Shown: positions 17,847-27,838, counted from the first letter of the stretch. The stretch: 64,000 nucleotides of DNA from Photobacterium kishitanii (GCF_003026355.1 NZ_PYON01000006.1:62001-126000); one strand, 5' to 3'. Notes: generated by a model not told the origin, from the sequence alone. Made by a program: numbers and translations.

Positions 17847-19001
17847 ATGGCTAAACACTTGTTTACTTCTGAGTCAGTATCGGAAGGACATCCAGATAAA
17901 ATTGCAGACCAAATTTCAGATGCAGTCTTGGATGCAATTCTAGAGCAAGACCCGAAAGCGCGTGTTGCTTGTGAAACTTACGTAAAAACTGGCATGGTAA
18001 TGGTCGGTGGTGAAGTAACCACATCAGCTTGGGTTGATATCGAAGAAATCACCCGTGAGACAGTACGTGAAATTGGTTATGTTCACTCTGATATGGGCTT
18101 TGATGCTAATTCTTGTGCTGTGTTAAATACCATTGGTAAGCAATCACCAGACATCAACCAAGGCGTTGATAAAACTGACCCTAAAGAACAGGGTGCTGGT
18201 GACCAAGGTATTATGTTTGGCTACGCAACCAACGAAACTAAAGAATTGATGCCGGCACCAATTACTTATGCTCATCGTCTTGTTCAACGTCAAGCGCTTG
18301 TACGTAAGAATGGTAGCCTACCTTGGTTACGCCCTGATGCTAAATCTCAAGTAACGTTTGAGTACGATCAAGGTAAGATTGTTGGTATTGATGCAGTTGT
18401 GCTATCAACTCAACACAGTGATTCAATCTCAACAGCAGATCTACGTGAAGCTGTAATGGAAGAAATCATCAAGCCAGTATTACCAGAAGAGTGGCTACGT
18501 AAAGAGACTAAATTCTTTATCAACCCAACTGGTCGTTTTGTTATTGGTGGCCCAATGGGTGACTGTGGTCTAACTGGCCGTAAAATTATCGTTGATACCT
18601 ACGGCGGCGCAGCGCGTCACGGCGGCGGTGCATTCTCAGGTAAAGATCCATCAAAAGTTGACCGTTCAGCAGCATACGCAGCACGTTACGTAGCGAAAAA
18701 TATCGTTGCCGCTGGTATGGCTGACCGTTGTGAAATTCAACTTTCATACGCAATCGGTGTTGCTGATCCAACATCTATCATGATTGAAACGTTTGGTACT
18801 GAGAAAGTACACCCAGAAATTATTATTGAGTCGGTTCGTCAGCACTTCGACCTACGCCCATACGGCTTACAAGAAATGCTAAACTTACTGCAGCCTATCT
18901 ATAAAAAGACTGCTGCATATGGTCACTTTGGTCGTGATGAATTCCCTTGGGAAAAAACTGACAAAGTAGACGCACTACGCGACTTCGCTAAACTTAAATA
19001 A
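17847..19001 (+). CDS. metK: S-adenosylmethionine synthetase
   Basis: Makes S-adenosylmethionine from methionine and ATP in the cytosol. It has 384 residues, the usual length. Motifs are [18 protein letters not shown] near the start, [12 protein letters not shown], the glycine-rich [20 protein letters not shown] loop, and DLRPYGLQ near the end. The ATG at 17847 ([11 protein letters not shown]) matches family starts. A GTG at 17835 is in frame but would only add four residues. A strong terminator follows, so it is monocistronic. A MetJ-like operator upstream points to methionine-regulon control. Confidence 0.98.
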   Translation: MAKHLFTSESVSEGHPDKIADQISDAVLDAILEQDPKARVACETYVKTGMVMVGGEVTTSAWVDIEEITRETVREIGYVHSDMGFDANSCAVLNTIGKQSPDINQGVDKTDPKEQGAGDQGIMFGYATNETKELMPAPITYAHRLVQRQALVRKNGSLPWLRPDAKSQVTFEYDQGKIVGIDAVVLSTQHSDSISTADLREAVMEEIIKPVLPEEWLRKETKFFINPTGRFVIGGPMGDCGLTGRKIIVDTYGGAARHGGGAFSGKDPSKVDRSAAYAARYVAKNIVAAGMADRCEIQLSYAIGVADPTSIMIETFGTEKVHPEIIIESVRQHFDLRPYGLQEMLNLLQPIYKKTAAYGHFGRDEFPWEKTDKVDALRDFAKLK

Positions 19002-19027
19002 TAATAAATTTAAGTTTATCAAAAACT

Positions 19028-19054
19028 AAGGGACGATAATTCGTCCCTTTTTTT
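19028..19054 (+). terminator. Terminator of metK
   Basis: The stem AAGGGACGA/TCGTCCCTT with loop TAAT is followed by a T-run. Confidence 0.92.
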
Positions 19055-19154
19055 ATTCCTAAAATAAAATAATCGTTAATATTTATCCTCCAGTGTATAG
19101 TCAGCAGTGTTTATTCTCCGCTCTGTAACACGTTAATCTAGGATATTTCAAGTT

Positions 19155-19646
19155 ATGACCCCGCTACAAAAGCAAGTGCTTACTCACGTAGAGTACTGTA
19201 TCAAACATGCCAATCAACGCCTCAACAAACGACTACAAATACCAACCGTCAACTTTAATCAGCGTGGCAAAATTGCTGGTACTGCCCATCTACAAAAATG
19301 GGAATTACGTTTTAATCCAATACTACTGGCTGAAAATCCTGATGCCTTTCTTAATGGAGTCGTTGCCCATGAAGTCGCCCATTTAGTGGTATTTAAATTA
19401 TTTGGTCGCGTGCGCCCTCATGGTCGTGAATGGCAACTAATCATGACTGAAGTGTTTAATGTAACGCCTAAAACCACCCATAACTTTAATGTTAGTTCAG
19501 TCGCAGGCACCCGCTATATTTACCTTTGCCCATGTAGTGAATACCCACTAACTATTCGACGCCATAATAAAGTAAAACGGGGCCAAGCTAGCTATTACTG
19601 CCGTAAATGCAAACAACCATTACAGTTTAAGACTGACATTCAATAA
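19155..19646 (+). CDS. sprT: SprT-family zinc metalloprotease-like protein
   Basis: A 163-residue SprT protein, related to the protease part of eukaryotic Spartan. The zinc-protease motif HEVAH is at residues 72-76 in GVVAHEVAHLVVF. A C-terminal zinc ribbon is formed by CPC (about 115-117) and CRKC (about 153-156). The bacterial function is not firmly known; a role in protein repair or degradation is inferred from the fold. AGGATA upstream is the ribosome site. It sits in its conserved place after metK. Confidence 0.92.
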   Translation: MTPLQKQVLTHVEYCIKHANQRLNKRLQIPTVNFNQRGKIAGTAHLQKWELRFNPILLAENPDAFLNGVVAHEVAHLVVFKLFGRVRPHGREWQLIMTEVFNVTPKTTHNFNVSSVAGTRYIYLCPCSEYPLTIRRHNKVKRGQASYYCRKCKQPLQFKTDIQ

Positions 19647-19969
19647 TAATGTTGACGCACAGTTGTCAATTAACCGTGACCAAATAGCACTACTAACATG
19701 CCCAAAAGATAACTATCAGTAAGCGACTAATCTCTTCCTCAGTCTCTGTGGCTAAACCAGACAACCACAATTGTTTCGTTGTCGCAGCATCTCAAAAAGC
19801 TAATTTATCAACCTCGTATTAGCAGATGATAATAGCCATCATCAAACATGACCATTATTGTTTACTTTGATCTATTTACTCTATTTCAGTAATTAACTTT
19901 TGCCCTCAATCTGCCGCTAACCGTGGTAATATCTGGTATTACTCAACCATTACTGCAGATGACCGCATC
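19647..19969. other. Gene-free region where endA/dns would be expected
   Basis: A 323-bp region without ORF or clear hairpin. In E. coli and V. cholerae the endonuclease gene endA/dns lies between sprT and rsmE. I see no remnant of it here. Confidence 0.45.
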
Positions 19970-20701
19970 ATGAGAATTCCACGAATTTACCATCCACAAC
20001 CTTTACCAAGCCAAGGTATGGTTATGCTTAGCGACGATGCGGCTAACCATGTTGGTCGTGTTATGCGAATGCAAGTTGGACAACAAGTATTACTGTTTGA
20101 TGGCAGTAATGCTGAGTTCCCAGCTGTGATTAGCAGCGCTAGCAAAAAAAGTGTTGAAGTTGAGATTCAAGCGCGCGTTGAACATAGTATTGAATCACCA
20201 CTGGATATTCACTTAGGCCAAGTAATTTCACGTGGCGATAAAATGGAGTTCACGATTCAAAAATCAGTTGAACTTGGCGTTAATACTATTACGCCTCTGA
20301 TTTCAGAGCGTTGCGGAGTTAAGCTAAATGCAGAACGATTTGAGAAGAAACTTGAGCAGTGGCAAAAAATAGCTATCGCAGCCTGTGAACAATGTGGCCG
20401 TAATGTTGTACCAACTATTCGCCCAGTAATGAAACTAGAGCAATGGTGTGCTGAAGAATATGACGGTCTAAAACTAAATTTACACCCTCGAGCACATTAT
20501 TCAATTAACACCCTTCCGACCCCAGTAACTAAAGTACGGTTATTGATCGGTCCAGAAGGTGGCTTATCTGCTGAAGAAATCAGTATGACTGAGCAATATA
20601 AATTTGACGAAATTTTATTAGGCCCACGTGTATTACGCACTGAGACTACCGCAATGACAGCCATTACCGCACTACAAGTTCGCTTTGGTGATCTAGGCTA
20701 A
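19970..20701 (+). CDS. rsmE: 16S rRNA (uracil-1498-N3)-methyltransferase
   Basis: SPOUT-class methyltransferase that puts N3-methyl on U1498 of 16S rRNA using SAM. It has 243 residues, with an N-terminal PUA-like domain and a C-terminal trefoil-knot SAM domain marked by [13 protein letters not shown] and [15 protein letters not shown]. It is followed after 17 bp by gshB, the usual pair. The ATG at 19970 ([12 protein letters not shown]) matches the family start, although the ribosome site is weak. Confidence 0.96.
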   Translation: MRIPRIYHPQPLPSQGMVMLSDDAANHVGRVMRMQVGQQVLLFDGSNAEFPAVISSASKKSVEVEIQARVEHSIESPLDIHLGQVISRGDKMEFTIQKSVELGVNTITPLISERCGVKLNAERFEKKLEQWQKIAIAACEQCGRNVVPTIRPVMKLEQWCAEEYDGLKLNLHPRAHYSINTLPTPVTKVRLLIGPEGGLSAEEISMTEQYKFDEILLGPRVLRTETTAMTAITALQVRFGDLG

Positions 20702-20718
20702 GTAATCAGGAGAAAACA

Positions 20719-21669
20719 ATGATCAAGCTAGGTATAGTGATGGACCCTATCGAGTCTATCAATATCAAAAAAGATTCGACCTTTGCCATGATGATGGAAG
20801 CACAACGTCGTGGTTGGGAATTACACTACATGGAAATGAGTGATCTTTCTTTAGAGCAAGGTGTCGCGATTGCACGTACTCGCACTGTAACTGTAAAAAA
20901 AGATCCAAACGACTGGTTTGAATTCCATAATGAACAAGAGATCCCGCTGGCGGATCTTGATGCGGTATTAATGCGTAAAGATCCTCCTTTTGATACTGAA
21001 TACATCTATGCAACTTACATTCTTGAGCGTGCAGAAGATAACGGTGCCTTAATCGTTAATAAACCGCAAAGCCTACGTGATTGTAATGAAAAATTATTTA
21101 CGGCATGGTTTCCAGAACTAACGCCAACCACGCTTGTTACTCGTCGTGCTGACAAACTGAAAGCTTTCCACCAAGAACACGGTGATGTGATCTTAAAACC
21201 ACTTGATGGTATGGGGGGCTCATCGATCTTCCGAGTGATGAAAAATGATCCTAACGTATCAGTGATCATTGAGACACTAACAGCGATGGGTGAAAACTAC
21301 TGTATGGCACAAACTTTCGTGCCTGATATCAGTAACGGCGATAAGCGTATTTTAGTGGTTGACGGCGAACCAATGCCATACTGCCTAGCGCGTATTCCTG
21401 CTAAAGGTGAAACGCGCGGTAACCTTGCTGCTGGCGGTCGTGGTGAAGCACGCCCAATTAGCGACACCGATCGTAAAATTGCCGAAACAGTAGCGCCTAT
21501 TTTAAAAGAGAAAGGCTTAATCTTTGTAGGTCTTGATGTGATTGGCGACAAGCTAACTGAAATTAACGTTACTAGCCCAACTTGTATTTGTGAAATTGAA
21601 GCCGCGTTTGATATTTCAATCACGGGTAAATTAATGGATGCGATTGAGCGCCGTATTAACGCTAACTAA
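20719..21669 (+). CDS. gshB: Glutathione synthetase
   Basis: ATP-grasp enzyme that joins gamma-glutamylcysteine and glycine, the second step of glutathione synthesis. It has 316 residues, the same as E. coli. Motifs are KLGIVMDPI at the start, VLMRKDPPFD, LKPLDGMGGSSIFR of the ATP-grasp fold, and EINVTSPTCICEIE near the end. AGGAGA precedes the ATG. It is cotranscribed with rsmE and ended by a terminator before yqgE. Confidence 0.98.
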   Translation: MIKLGIVMDPIESINIKKDSTFAMMMEAQRRGWELHYMEMSDLSLEQGVAIARTRTVTVKKDPNDWFEFHNEQEIPLADLDAVLMRKDPPFDTEYIYATYILERAEDNGALIVNKPQSLRDCNEKLFTAWFPELTPTTLVTRRADKLKAFHQEHGDVILKPLDGMGGSSIFRVMKNDPNVSVIIETLTAMGENYCMAQTFVPDISNGDKRILVVDGEPMPYCLARIPAKGETRGNLAAGGRGEARPISDTDRKIAETVAPILKEKGLIFVGLDVIGDKLTEINVTSPTCICEIEAAFDISITGKLMDAIERRINAN

Positions 21670-21712
21670 GATCACCTAAGCGCTAAACATCAGCCATAAT
21701 CAAACCAAGAAC

Positions 21713-21741
21713 GCAGCGATTATATTTTATCGCTGCTTTTT
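21713..21741 (+). terminator. Terminator of rsmE-gshB
   Basis: The stem GCAGCGAT/ATCGCTGC with an 8-base AT loop is followed by five T. Confidence 0.85.
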
Positions 21742-21789
21742 ACTATCAACACCATCATCGGTGCTGACGTGTATTTAATGGTGTTGTAA

Positions 21790-22353
21790 ATGAATCTGAC
21801 TAATCACTTTTTAGTGGCGATGCCCACTATGCAAGATCCAAATTTCAAACGCAGTGTGATTTATCTTTGTGAGCATAATGATGAAGGTGCAATGGGCATT
21901 ATCATTAATCAACCAATTGAAATCTCAATTGCCGATATGCTTGAGCAAATTGAGATCGAACGCACACTGCCTTTAATTGACCCTTTGAGTATTGAATATC
22001 CGGTTCTCAATGGTGGTCCAGTGGCCGAAGATCGCGGCTTTGTATTACACACTATTCAAGCTGATTATAACTCTAGTATTACTATCACTCCTCAACTTGC
22101 TGTCACCACATCCTTAGATATTTTAGCCCAACTCGGCACTCAGCAAGCGCCACAACAATTTATTGTCGCGCTCGGTTATGCTGGTTGGGATGTGGGTCAA
22201 CTAGAGCAAGAATTAGCCAATAATAATTGGCTCACTATTGAAGCTGATAGCAACATAATTTTTTCCACTCCGATAGATCAGCGCTGGCAACAAGCCATGG
22301 CAATATTGGGTATTAGCCCCGCGAATCTGTCTTCAGATATAGGTCATGCATGA
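21790..22353 (+). CDS. yqgE: UPF0301 family protein YqgE
   Basis: A 187-residue conserved protein (UPF0301, DUF179) of unknown molecular function. Family traits are [19 protein letters not shown] at the start, [15 protein letters not shown] and [14 protein letters not shown]. It is cytosolic, with no signal peptide. It overlaps ruvX by 4 bp (ATGA), the conserved pairing. A promoter must lie in the 48 bp between the preceding terminator and the start. Confidence 0.95.
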   Translation: MNLTNHFLVAMPTMQDPNFKRSVIYLCEHNDEGAMGIIINQPIEISIADMLEQIEIERTLPLIDPLSIEYPVLNGGPVAEDRGFVLHTIQADYNSSITITPQLAVTTSLDILAQLGTQQAPQQFIVALGYAGWDVGQLEQELANNNWLTIEADSNIIFSTPIDQRWQQAMAILGISPANLSSDIGHA

Positions 22354-22781
22354 GTCAATCTCGCAGCGTATTAAGCTTTGATTACGGCACCAAAAGTATT
22401 GGTGTTGCTATCGGCCAAGAACTCACAGGCACAGCCAGTCCGCTGGCTGCTTTAAAAGCCAAAGATGGCATTCCTAATTGGGATGATATTGAAAAAATCC
22501 TTAAAGAGTGGCAGCCAGATTTAATCGTCGTCGGCTTACCATTAGATCTCGAAGGCAAAGAGCTAGAAACCATAGCGCCACGTGCCAAAAAATTTGCTAA
22601 CCGTATTCATGGTCGATTTGGTTATGCAGTCGAATTACACGATGAACGTTTAAGTACTGTTGAAGCCAAAGCTGACTTATTTGAACGTGGTGGTTATCGC
22701 TCATTAAGTAAAGGTAATATTGATTCACAATCTGCGGTAGTGATTTTAGAAAGCTGGTTTGAACGTCAATACGGCGCTTAA
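22350..22781 (+). CDS. ruvX: Putative pre-16S rRNA nuclease YqgF (RuvX)
   Basis: A 143-residue RNase H-fold protein, thought to help trim the 5' end of 16S rRNA; an older proposal was Holliday-junction resolution. Motifs are [15 protein letters not shown] at the start, [11 protein letters not shown], and [10 protein letters not shown], which holds acidic catalytic residues. It is translationally coupled to yqgE and ended by a strong terminator. Confidence 0.95.
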   Translation: MSQSRSVLSFDYGTKSIGVAIGQELTGTASPLAALKAKDGIPNWDDIEKILKEWQPDLIVVGLPLDLEGKELETIAPRAKKFANRIHGRFGYAVELHDERLSTVEAKADLFERGGYRSLSKGNIDSQSAVVILESWFERQYGA

Positions 22782-22828
22782 TAAACAACTTTTTTCCGTC
22801 ACCACCGCAACTAAAAAAACAATAATAA

Positions 22829-22868
22829 AAAAGACAAGCTCCCGCTGGAAGCTTGTCTTTTTTTTGCT
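22829..22868 (+). terminator. Terminator of yqgE-ruvX
   Basis: An 11-bp stem AAGACAAGCT/AGCTTGTCTT with a 9-10 base loop is followed by a long T-run. Confidence 0.92.
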
Positions 22869-23104
22869 GTACAGCTTTCAATCATAAGATCATCATAAAG
22901 CTGACGCTACTTTTCTGTAAGCGTTTCGCCTTGTTATCAAGCCGCATTATCTCTCTCTTGATCAGCTTGTACAGCTTTTGGATCATTTAAACCCAAAAAC
23001 TCACCCTTCTAATTTTGTTTATTCCAATAAAAATAAAACACTTAAAAAACAACTGGTTACAATATTATCAGCAATTAGCATTAATGATTGGTAATTTTAC
23101 TATA

Positions 23105-23128
23105 ATGATCCTTTTGCAAAAGGATCAT
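23105..23128. repeat. Perfect 24-bp palindrome downstream of pilU
   Basis: The half ATGATCCTTTTG is followed at once by its exact reverse complement, with no spacer. It lies 11 bp after the pilU stop and in a gene-free 271-bp gap (22869-23139). T-runs for a terminator are poor. It could be a weak terminator for pilU or a protein-binding site. Confidence 0.55.
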
Positions 23129-23139
23129 CATAGTCTTTA

Positions 23140-24243
23140 TTATTTATCTAACGTTACACCCGCTAAACTATTTAATGGTTTAGCCGCTGGATCACCGACC
23201 TTGATCATCAACCGTAAGTCATTAGCTGAGTCGGCATGATGAAGCGCATCTTGTTCACTGATTTTACCTTCACTAAATAACGCATACAGTGATTGATCAA
23301 AAGTTATCATTCCCGCCTGTGCCGATTTTGCCATCACATCTTTAATTTCATGCAGATCGCCACGTCGAATAAGATCAGCAACTCGCGGCGTATTAAGTAA
23401 TAATTCATAGACTCCATGACGGCCGATACCATTAGCATCGGCAACCAACTGCTGCGCCAAAATACATTTAAGATTCAGTGATAAATCAAACAAAAATTGC
23501 TCACGGCGATCTTTGGGGACTAAATGCAAGATACGCTCTAATGCCTGATTAGCATTATTAGCATGCAAGGTTGCTATGCATAAATGTCCTGTTTCAGCAA
23601 AATTCATCGCGTATTCCATCGTTTCAGGTGTACGAATTTCACCGATCACAATCATGTCCGGTGCTTGGCGTAATGAATTTTTTAATGCCACTTCATAACT
23701 GGCAGTATCAAGCCCAACTTCACGCTGGGTGATAATGCATTTGTCATGTTTATGAACAAACTCAATCGGATCTTCAACCGTTAAAATGTGGCCACTACGG
23801 TGCTGATTACGGTAACCTATCATCGCAGCCATCGAGGTTGATTTACCCGAACCAGTAGCCCCGACAATTAATACTAAACCTCGTTTTGATAACGCTAGCC
23901 GCTCCATATCAATCGGTAACTGTAAATCATTCATTTGCGGGATTTGAGTTTCAATGCGACGGATCACCATCCCGGGTAATTCTCGTTGCCAAAACGCACT
24001 GACACGAAACCGAAACGCATTACGTACGAGGGCAAAGTTGGCTTCTTTAGTACTGATAAATTCTTGTCGCAAGCTGGCATCCATTGCTTGATCAAACAAA
24101 CTATCAACCCGATGACGAGTTAACGTTTCTCCAACGTCATGCAGATTGCCATCAATTTTTAATAAACACGCAGCATCAACCGTGATATATAAATCAGAGG
24201 CTTTTTTAGCAACCATTTGCTCAAGGATGTCATCTAAAGTCAT
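23140..24243 (-). CDS. pilU: Type IV pilus retraction ATPase PilU
   Basis: Hexameric AAA-type secretion ATPase that assists PilT in pilus retraction at the inner membrane. It has 367 residues from the ATG at 24243 (MTLDDILEQM), which has AAGGAT upstream. A longer frame to 24312 was rejected as it overlaps pilT and lacks a ribosome site. Motifs are Walker A GATGSGKST, the Asp box ILTVEDPIEF, Walker B-like MIVIGEIRTPETM and the His box GHLCIATLHANNA. It lies 16 bp downstream of pilT on the same strand. Confidence 0.96.
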   Translation of the reverse strand: MTLDDILEQMVAKKASDLYITVDAACLLKIDGNLHDVGETLTRHRVDSLFDQAMDASLRQEFISTKEANFALVRNAFRFRVSAFWQRELPGMVIRRIETQIPQMNDLQLPIDMERLALSKRGLVLIVGATGSGKSTSMAAMIGYRNQHRSGHILTVEDPIEFVHKHDKCIITQREVGLDTASYEVALKNSLRQAPDMIVIGEIRTPETMEYAMNFAETGHLCIATLHANNANQALERILHLVPKDRREQFLFDLSLNLKCILAQQLVADANGIGRHGVYELLLNTPRVADLIRRGDLHEIKDVMAKSAQAGMITFDQSLYALFSEGKISEQDALHHADSANDLRLMIKVGDPAAKPLNSLAGVTLDK

Positions 24244-24259
24244 GCAATTATCCTTTTCT

Positions 24260-25297
24260 TTAAAAGCCACGTTTGCTGCTATCAAGAATACGCCGCCCTT
24301 CTTCGGCTTCAACTATGCCTTGTGCCACCAGCATTTTTACGCTTTGCTCCATGGTTTGCATTCCAAGTGATGAGCCGGTTTGGATCATCGAATACATCTG
24401 AGCAATTTTATCTTCACGAATTAAATTTCGAATCGCAGGGGTTGCCATCATCACTTCATGACATGCCACTCGCCCACCGGAAGTGCACTTCAAAAGATGT
24501 TGTGCCACAACAGCGCGCAATGATTCCGATAACATTGAACGCACCATCGATTTATCACTTCCAGGAAAAACATCAATAATACGATCAACCGTTTTCGCCG
24601 CTGAACTGGTATGTAATGTCCCTAATACCAAATGGCCAGTTTCAGCTGCGGTTAACGCTAAACTAATGGTTTCTTGATCGCGTAATTCCCCGACGACTAT
24701 CACATCTGGATCTTCGCGTAATGATGAGCGCAATGCATTTTGAAAGCTCAACGTATCGCGATGTACTTCACGTTGGTTAATCAAACAGCTTTTACTGGTA
24801 TGTACAAATTCGATTGGATCTTCAATGGTCAAGATATGGCGTTGATAGTTACTATTGATGTAATCTACTAAAGCGGCGATGGTGGTTGATTTACCTGAAC
24901 CGGTCGCGCCAGTAACCAGCACCAATCCACGATTCAGCTGAGCAATATCATAAAAAACTTCTGGTACATTTAGTGATGCTAAAGTAGGTATCTGAACGGG
25001 AATGGTTCGTAGCACAGCAGAACAACCACGCGACTGATGAAAGGCATTAACCCTGAAGCGACCCGTGCCGGGTAATTCAAAAGAAAAATCGACTTCTAAT
25101 TTTTCTTCATACTCTCGACGCTGAGCATCGTTCATAATATCAAATATTAGTCGATGCACTTCGCTATGATCTAAAGCTGGTAAACTGAGCTTTCTCACAT
25201 CACCATCAACTCTTATCATTGGTGGAACGCCCGCAGATAGGTGCAGATCTGATGCGTTATGCTTTACACTAAAATCGAGTAATTCGGTGATATCCAT
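24260..25297 (-). CDS. pilT: Type IV pilus twitching motility ATPase PilT
   Basis: ATPase that drives type IV pilus disassembly and retraction, needed for twitching and often for DNA uptake. It has 345 residues. MDITELLDFSVKHNASDLHL is the PilT start. Walker A is GATGSGKST, the Asp box is ILTIEDPIEFVH, Walker B is VIVVGELRDQETI, and the His box is GHLVLGTLHTSSA. GAGGAAA precedes the ATG. It is divergent from yggS with only 22 bp between the start codons, so each promoter must lie partly inside the other gene. Confidence 0.97.
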   Translation of the reverse strand: MDITELLDFSVKHNASDLHLSAGVPPMIRVDGDVRKLSLPALDHSEVHRLIFDIMNDAQRREYEEKLEVDFSFELPGTGRFRVNAFHQSRGCSAVLRTIPVQIPTLASLNVPEVFYDIAQLNRGLVLVTGATGSGKSTTIAALVDYINSNYQRHILTIEDPIEFVHTSKSCLINQREVHRDTLSFQNALRSSLREDPDVIVVGELRDQETISLALTAAETGHLVLGTLHTSSAAKTVDRIIDVFPGSDKSMVRSMLSESLRAVVAQHLLKCTSGGRVACHEVMMATPAIRNLIREDKIAQMYSMIQTGSSLGMQTMEQSVKMLVAQGIVEAEEGRRILDSSKRGF

Positions 25298-25319
25298 ACA
25301 TTTTCCTCAAGAATCAATT

Positions 25320-26030
25320 ATGAACAGTATTAAGCAAAATATTACACAGGTCATCAATGAGATGGCACTAGCAACAAAAAAATGCGGCAGAGCCACCGAT
25401 TCAGTGCAACTGTTAGCTGTCAGCAAAACCAAGCCCGTCGCCGCGATCGAACAAGCGATTGATGCTGGCCTCTTTGCTTTTGGTGAAAACTATGTTCAGG
25501 AAGGGGTAGATAAAGTTAATTATTTTGCGAACCACCCTGCCGCAAAACAATTAGTGTGGCATTTTATTGGTCCAATCCAGTCTAATAAAACGCGCCCAAT
25601 TGCCGAGCATTTTGATTGGGTTCATTCGATTGATCGCCTTAAAACTGCCACTCGCTTAAATGAACAACGCCCAACAACAATGGCACCACTAAATGTGTTA
25701 TTGCAAGTCAACACCAGTGGTGAAGCGAGTAAATCAGGAGTTAATGCTGATGAAGTTGTCGAGCTAGCAGCAGCAATTGCGACCATGCCGCAATTAGTTT
25801 TACGTGGATTAATGTCGATCCCACAACCCGAAACCGATTATGATAGCCAATTCGCGGCTTTTAAGAAGCTGGCGGATTTACACGCACTACTTAAACCACA
25901 CCACCCTCAACTTGATACGTTATCGATGGGAATGAGTGGTGATATGGAAGCCGCTATTGCAGCAGGTAGTACTATGGTGCGCATTGGTACAGCACTGTTT
26001 GGTGCGCGAGACTATGGCAGCCAAGCTTAA
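25320..26030 (+). CDS. yggS: PLP homeostasis protein YggS (YBL036C/PROSC family)
   Basis: A 236-residue cytosolic pyridoxal-phosphate-binding protein that keeps vitamin B6 and amino-acid pools balanced; not known to be an enzyme. Family traits are LLAVSKTKP with the PLP lysine, FGENYVQE, WHFIGPIQSNK and LSMGMSGDMEAAI. I chose the ATG at 25320 (MNSIKQNITQ); the longer frame begins inside the pilT start region. It heads the conserved yggS-proC-yggT-yggU run. Confidence 0.96.
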   Translation: MNSIKQNITQVINEMALATKKCGRATDSVQLLAVSKTKPVAAIEQAIDAGLFAFGENYVQEGVDKVNYFANHPAAKQLVWHFIGPIQSNKTRPIAEHFDWVHSIDRLKTATRLNEQRPTTMAPLNVLLQVNTSGEASKSGVNADEVVELAAAIATMPQLVLRGLMSIPQPETDYDSQFAAFKKLADLHALLKPHHPQLDTLSMGMSGDMEAAIAAGSTMVRIGTALFGARDYGSQA

Positions 26031-26101
26031 TAATAATTTAAAATAACGGTCCACGACTCAGCGACCTATTTGCGTGTCGTACCAACAGCAAAGGATATTA
26101 C

Positions 26102-26920
26102 ATGGAACAGCGTTCTATCGCCTTTATCGGTGCCGGTAATATGGCACGTTCAATTATCGCTGGACTAATAACCAGCGGTTATGATGCCAATAAAATTACT
26201 GCGACAGCTCCCAGTGAAACCCGTCTAGCACCGCTAAAGCATGATTTTGGAATTCATACCGACAGTGACAACCTACGTGCAGCTCAACAAGCTGATGTCG
26301 TGGTACTCGCGGTGAAGCCACAATTAATGGCCGAAGTATGTTTACCATTGCAAGCGATCGATTTCAGTAATAAATTAGTGATCTCCATTGCTGCTGGTAT
26401 TAGCTGTGCTCGATTAGCAACCATGCTTGATAGCCAACTGCACTTAGTGCGAGTAATGCCAAATACACCAGCATTAATCGGTAAAGGCATGAGTGGATTA
26501 TATGCAGATTCAACATTAGCACCGCAAGATCATCATTTTGCCAGCCAGTTATTACAAGCCGTTGGTGAAATTTGCTGGGTTAAACAAGAAGCAGATATCA
26601 ATGGTATCATTGCCGCAGCAGGCAGTGCGCCCGCTTACTTCTTCTTGTTTATGGAAGCAATCCAACAACAAGCAATGGCGCAAGGTTTTGATGAACAAAC
26701 AGCACGATTGTTAGTTCAACAAACTGCATTAGGCGCGGCGGAAATGGTGCAAGCAAATCCTGAAACGGATCTTGCCACATTACGCCAGCAAGTGACTTCT
26801 AAAGGCGGTACTACCGCAGAAGCGATTAATACGTTCAACAACCATCATTTAACAGAAATAGTCGCTAAAGCAATGCAAGCTGCGGTTGCTCGTGCTCAAG
26901 AAATGGAACAATTGTTTTAA
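26102..26920 (+). CDS. proC: Pyrroline-5-carboxylate reductase
   Basis: Last step of proline synthesis: reduction of pyrroline-5-carboxylate with NAD(P)H. It has 272 residues. The Rossmann motif is FIGAGNMARSII at the start, followed by VMPNTPALIGKGM, and the C-terminal helical domain has GSAPAYFFLFMEA and VTSKGGTTAEAI. AAAGGAT precedes the ATG. yggT starts 9 bp after its stop, so this is part of an operon. Confidence 0.97.
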   Translation: MEQRSIAFIGAGNMARSIIAGLITSGYDANKITATAPSETRLAPLKHDFGIHTDSDNLRAAQQADVVVLAVKPQLMAEVCLPLQAIDFSNKLVISIAAGISCARLATMLDSQLHLVRVMPNTPALIGKGMSGLYADSTLAPQDHHFASQLLQAVGEICWVKQEADINGIIAAAGSAPAYFFLFMEAIQQQAMAQGFDEQTARLLVQQTALGAAEMVQANPETDLATLRQQVTSKGGTTAEAINTFNNHHLTEIVAKAMQAAVARAQEMEQLF

Positions 26921-26929
26921 GGTTTAATT

Positions 26930-27487
26930 ATGAATTCACTGGCTTTTTTAATCTCCACAGTTTTTGATCTGTACATCATGATTGTGTTACTCCGTGTATG
27001 GCTTCAATGGTCACGCGCAGACTTTTACAACCCGTTCTCACAGTTTATTGTTAAAGCAACCCAACCGGTTGTAGCGCCATTACGTCGTGTGATCCCATCA
27101 ATTGGCTCTGTCGATATGGCAACCATTTTATTTGGTTACCTATTGTGTGTCGCTAAATTTATTCTGCTACAACTGGCGTTAACGGGTGGTGCTTTTGCCT
27201 TTAGCCCAAGTTTCTTACTGCTAGGTTTACTGGCACTCGTTAAAGCAGCTGGCGGATTATTATTCTGGGTGCTATTGATTCGTGCCATTCTAAGTTGGGT
27301 AAGCCAAGGCCGTAGCCCAATGGAATATGTCATGCATCAATTAACTGAACCACTAATGGCACCGATTCGTCGCGTTCTACCAGCGATGGGTGGCTTAGAT
27401 TTAAGTATTCTGGTTATCTTCTTAGGATTACAGTTTGCTAACTACTTGATGGGTGATTTAATTGGGCCGATTTGGTTCCAATTATGA
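26930..27487 (+). CDS. yggT: YggT family membrane protein
   Basis: A 185-residue inner-membrane protein with two repeated YggT (DUF165-like small CCB3/YggT) units; each has two hydrophobic helices around the pattern RxxLxW-SR-DFYNP or [16 protein letters not shown] followed by P-x-R-R-x-(I/L)-P-x-x-G-x-x-D. YggT proteins are linked to cell-envelope stability and osmotic response, but the mechanism is not known. AAGG upstream is the ribosome site. Its stop overlaps the yggU start (ATGA). Confidence 0.93.
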   Translation: MNSLAFLISTVFDLYIMIVLLRVWLQWSRADFYNPFSQFIVKATQPVVAPLRRVIPSIGSVDMATILFGYLLCVAKFILLQLALTGGAFAFSPSFLLLGLLALVKAAGGLLFWVLLIRAILSWVSQGRSPMEYVMHQLTEPLMAPIRRVLPAMGGLDLSILVIFLGLQFANYLMGDLIGPIWFQL

Positions 27488-27780
27488 GTACCAACGCTGT
27501 CTGTCGCCAAGGGGATGATGTCGTGATTAGACTGTACATCCAACCTAAAGCCAGTCGCGATCAAATTGTTGGCTTACATGGCGATGAAGTAAAAATTGCC
27601 ATTACAGCTCCCCCTGTTGACGGTAAAGCTAATGCACATTTAGCTAAATTTTTGGCGAAACAGTTCAAAGTTGCTAAAGGTTTAGTCCATGTCGAAAAAG
27701 GCTTTCAAGGCCGTCACAAGCAAATACGGATTGAGGATCCTAAACAGATCCCCGAACCGATTGCGAGCCTAATGCAATAA
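27484..27780 (+). CDS. yggU: UPF0235 (DUF167) family protein YggU
   Basis: A 98-residue small alpha/beta protein of unknown function. Family traits are [34 protein letters not shown] and [12 protein letters not shown]. The ATG at 27484 overlaps the yggT stop; the upstream in-frame ATG at 27472 lies inside yggT and has no ribosome site. A terminator follows, closing the yggS-proC-yggT-yggU unit. Confidence 0.93.
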   Translation: MSTNAVCRQGDDVVIRLYIQPKASRDQIVGLHGDEVKIAITAPPVDGKANAHLAKFLAKQFKVAKGLVHVEKGFQGRHKQIRIEDPKQIPEPIASLMQ

Positions 27781-27803
27781 CTTCAACCAACAACTGTCAA
27801 CTT

Positions 27804-27838
27804 AAAAGCGAATATCCTACCGATATTCGCTTTTTTTT
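27804..27838 (+). terminator. Terminator of yggS-yggU unit
   Basis: A perfect 13-bp stem AAAAGCGAATATC/GATATTCGCTTTT with a 5-base loop is followed by eight T. Confidence 0.93.

Noticed and set aside
23015..23239. 74-residue plus-strand ORF between ruvX and pilU
   Set aside because: It runs antisense into pilU, has no good ribosome site and resembles no protein.
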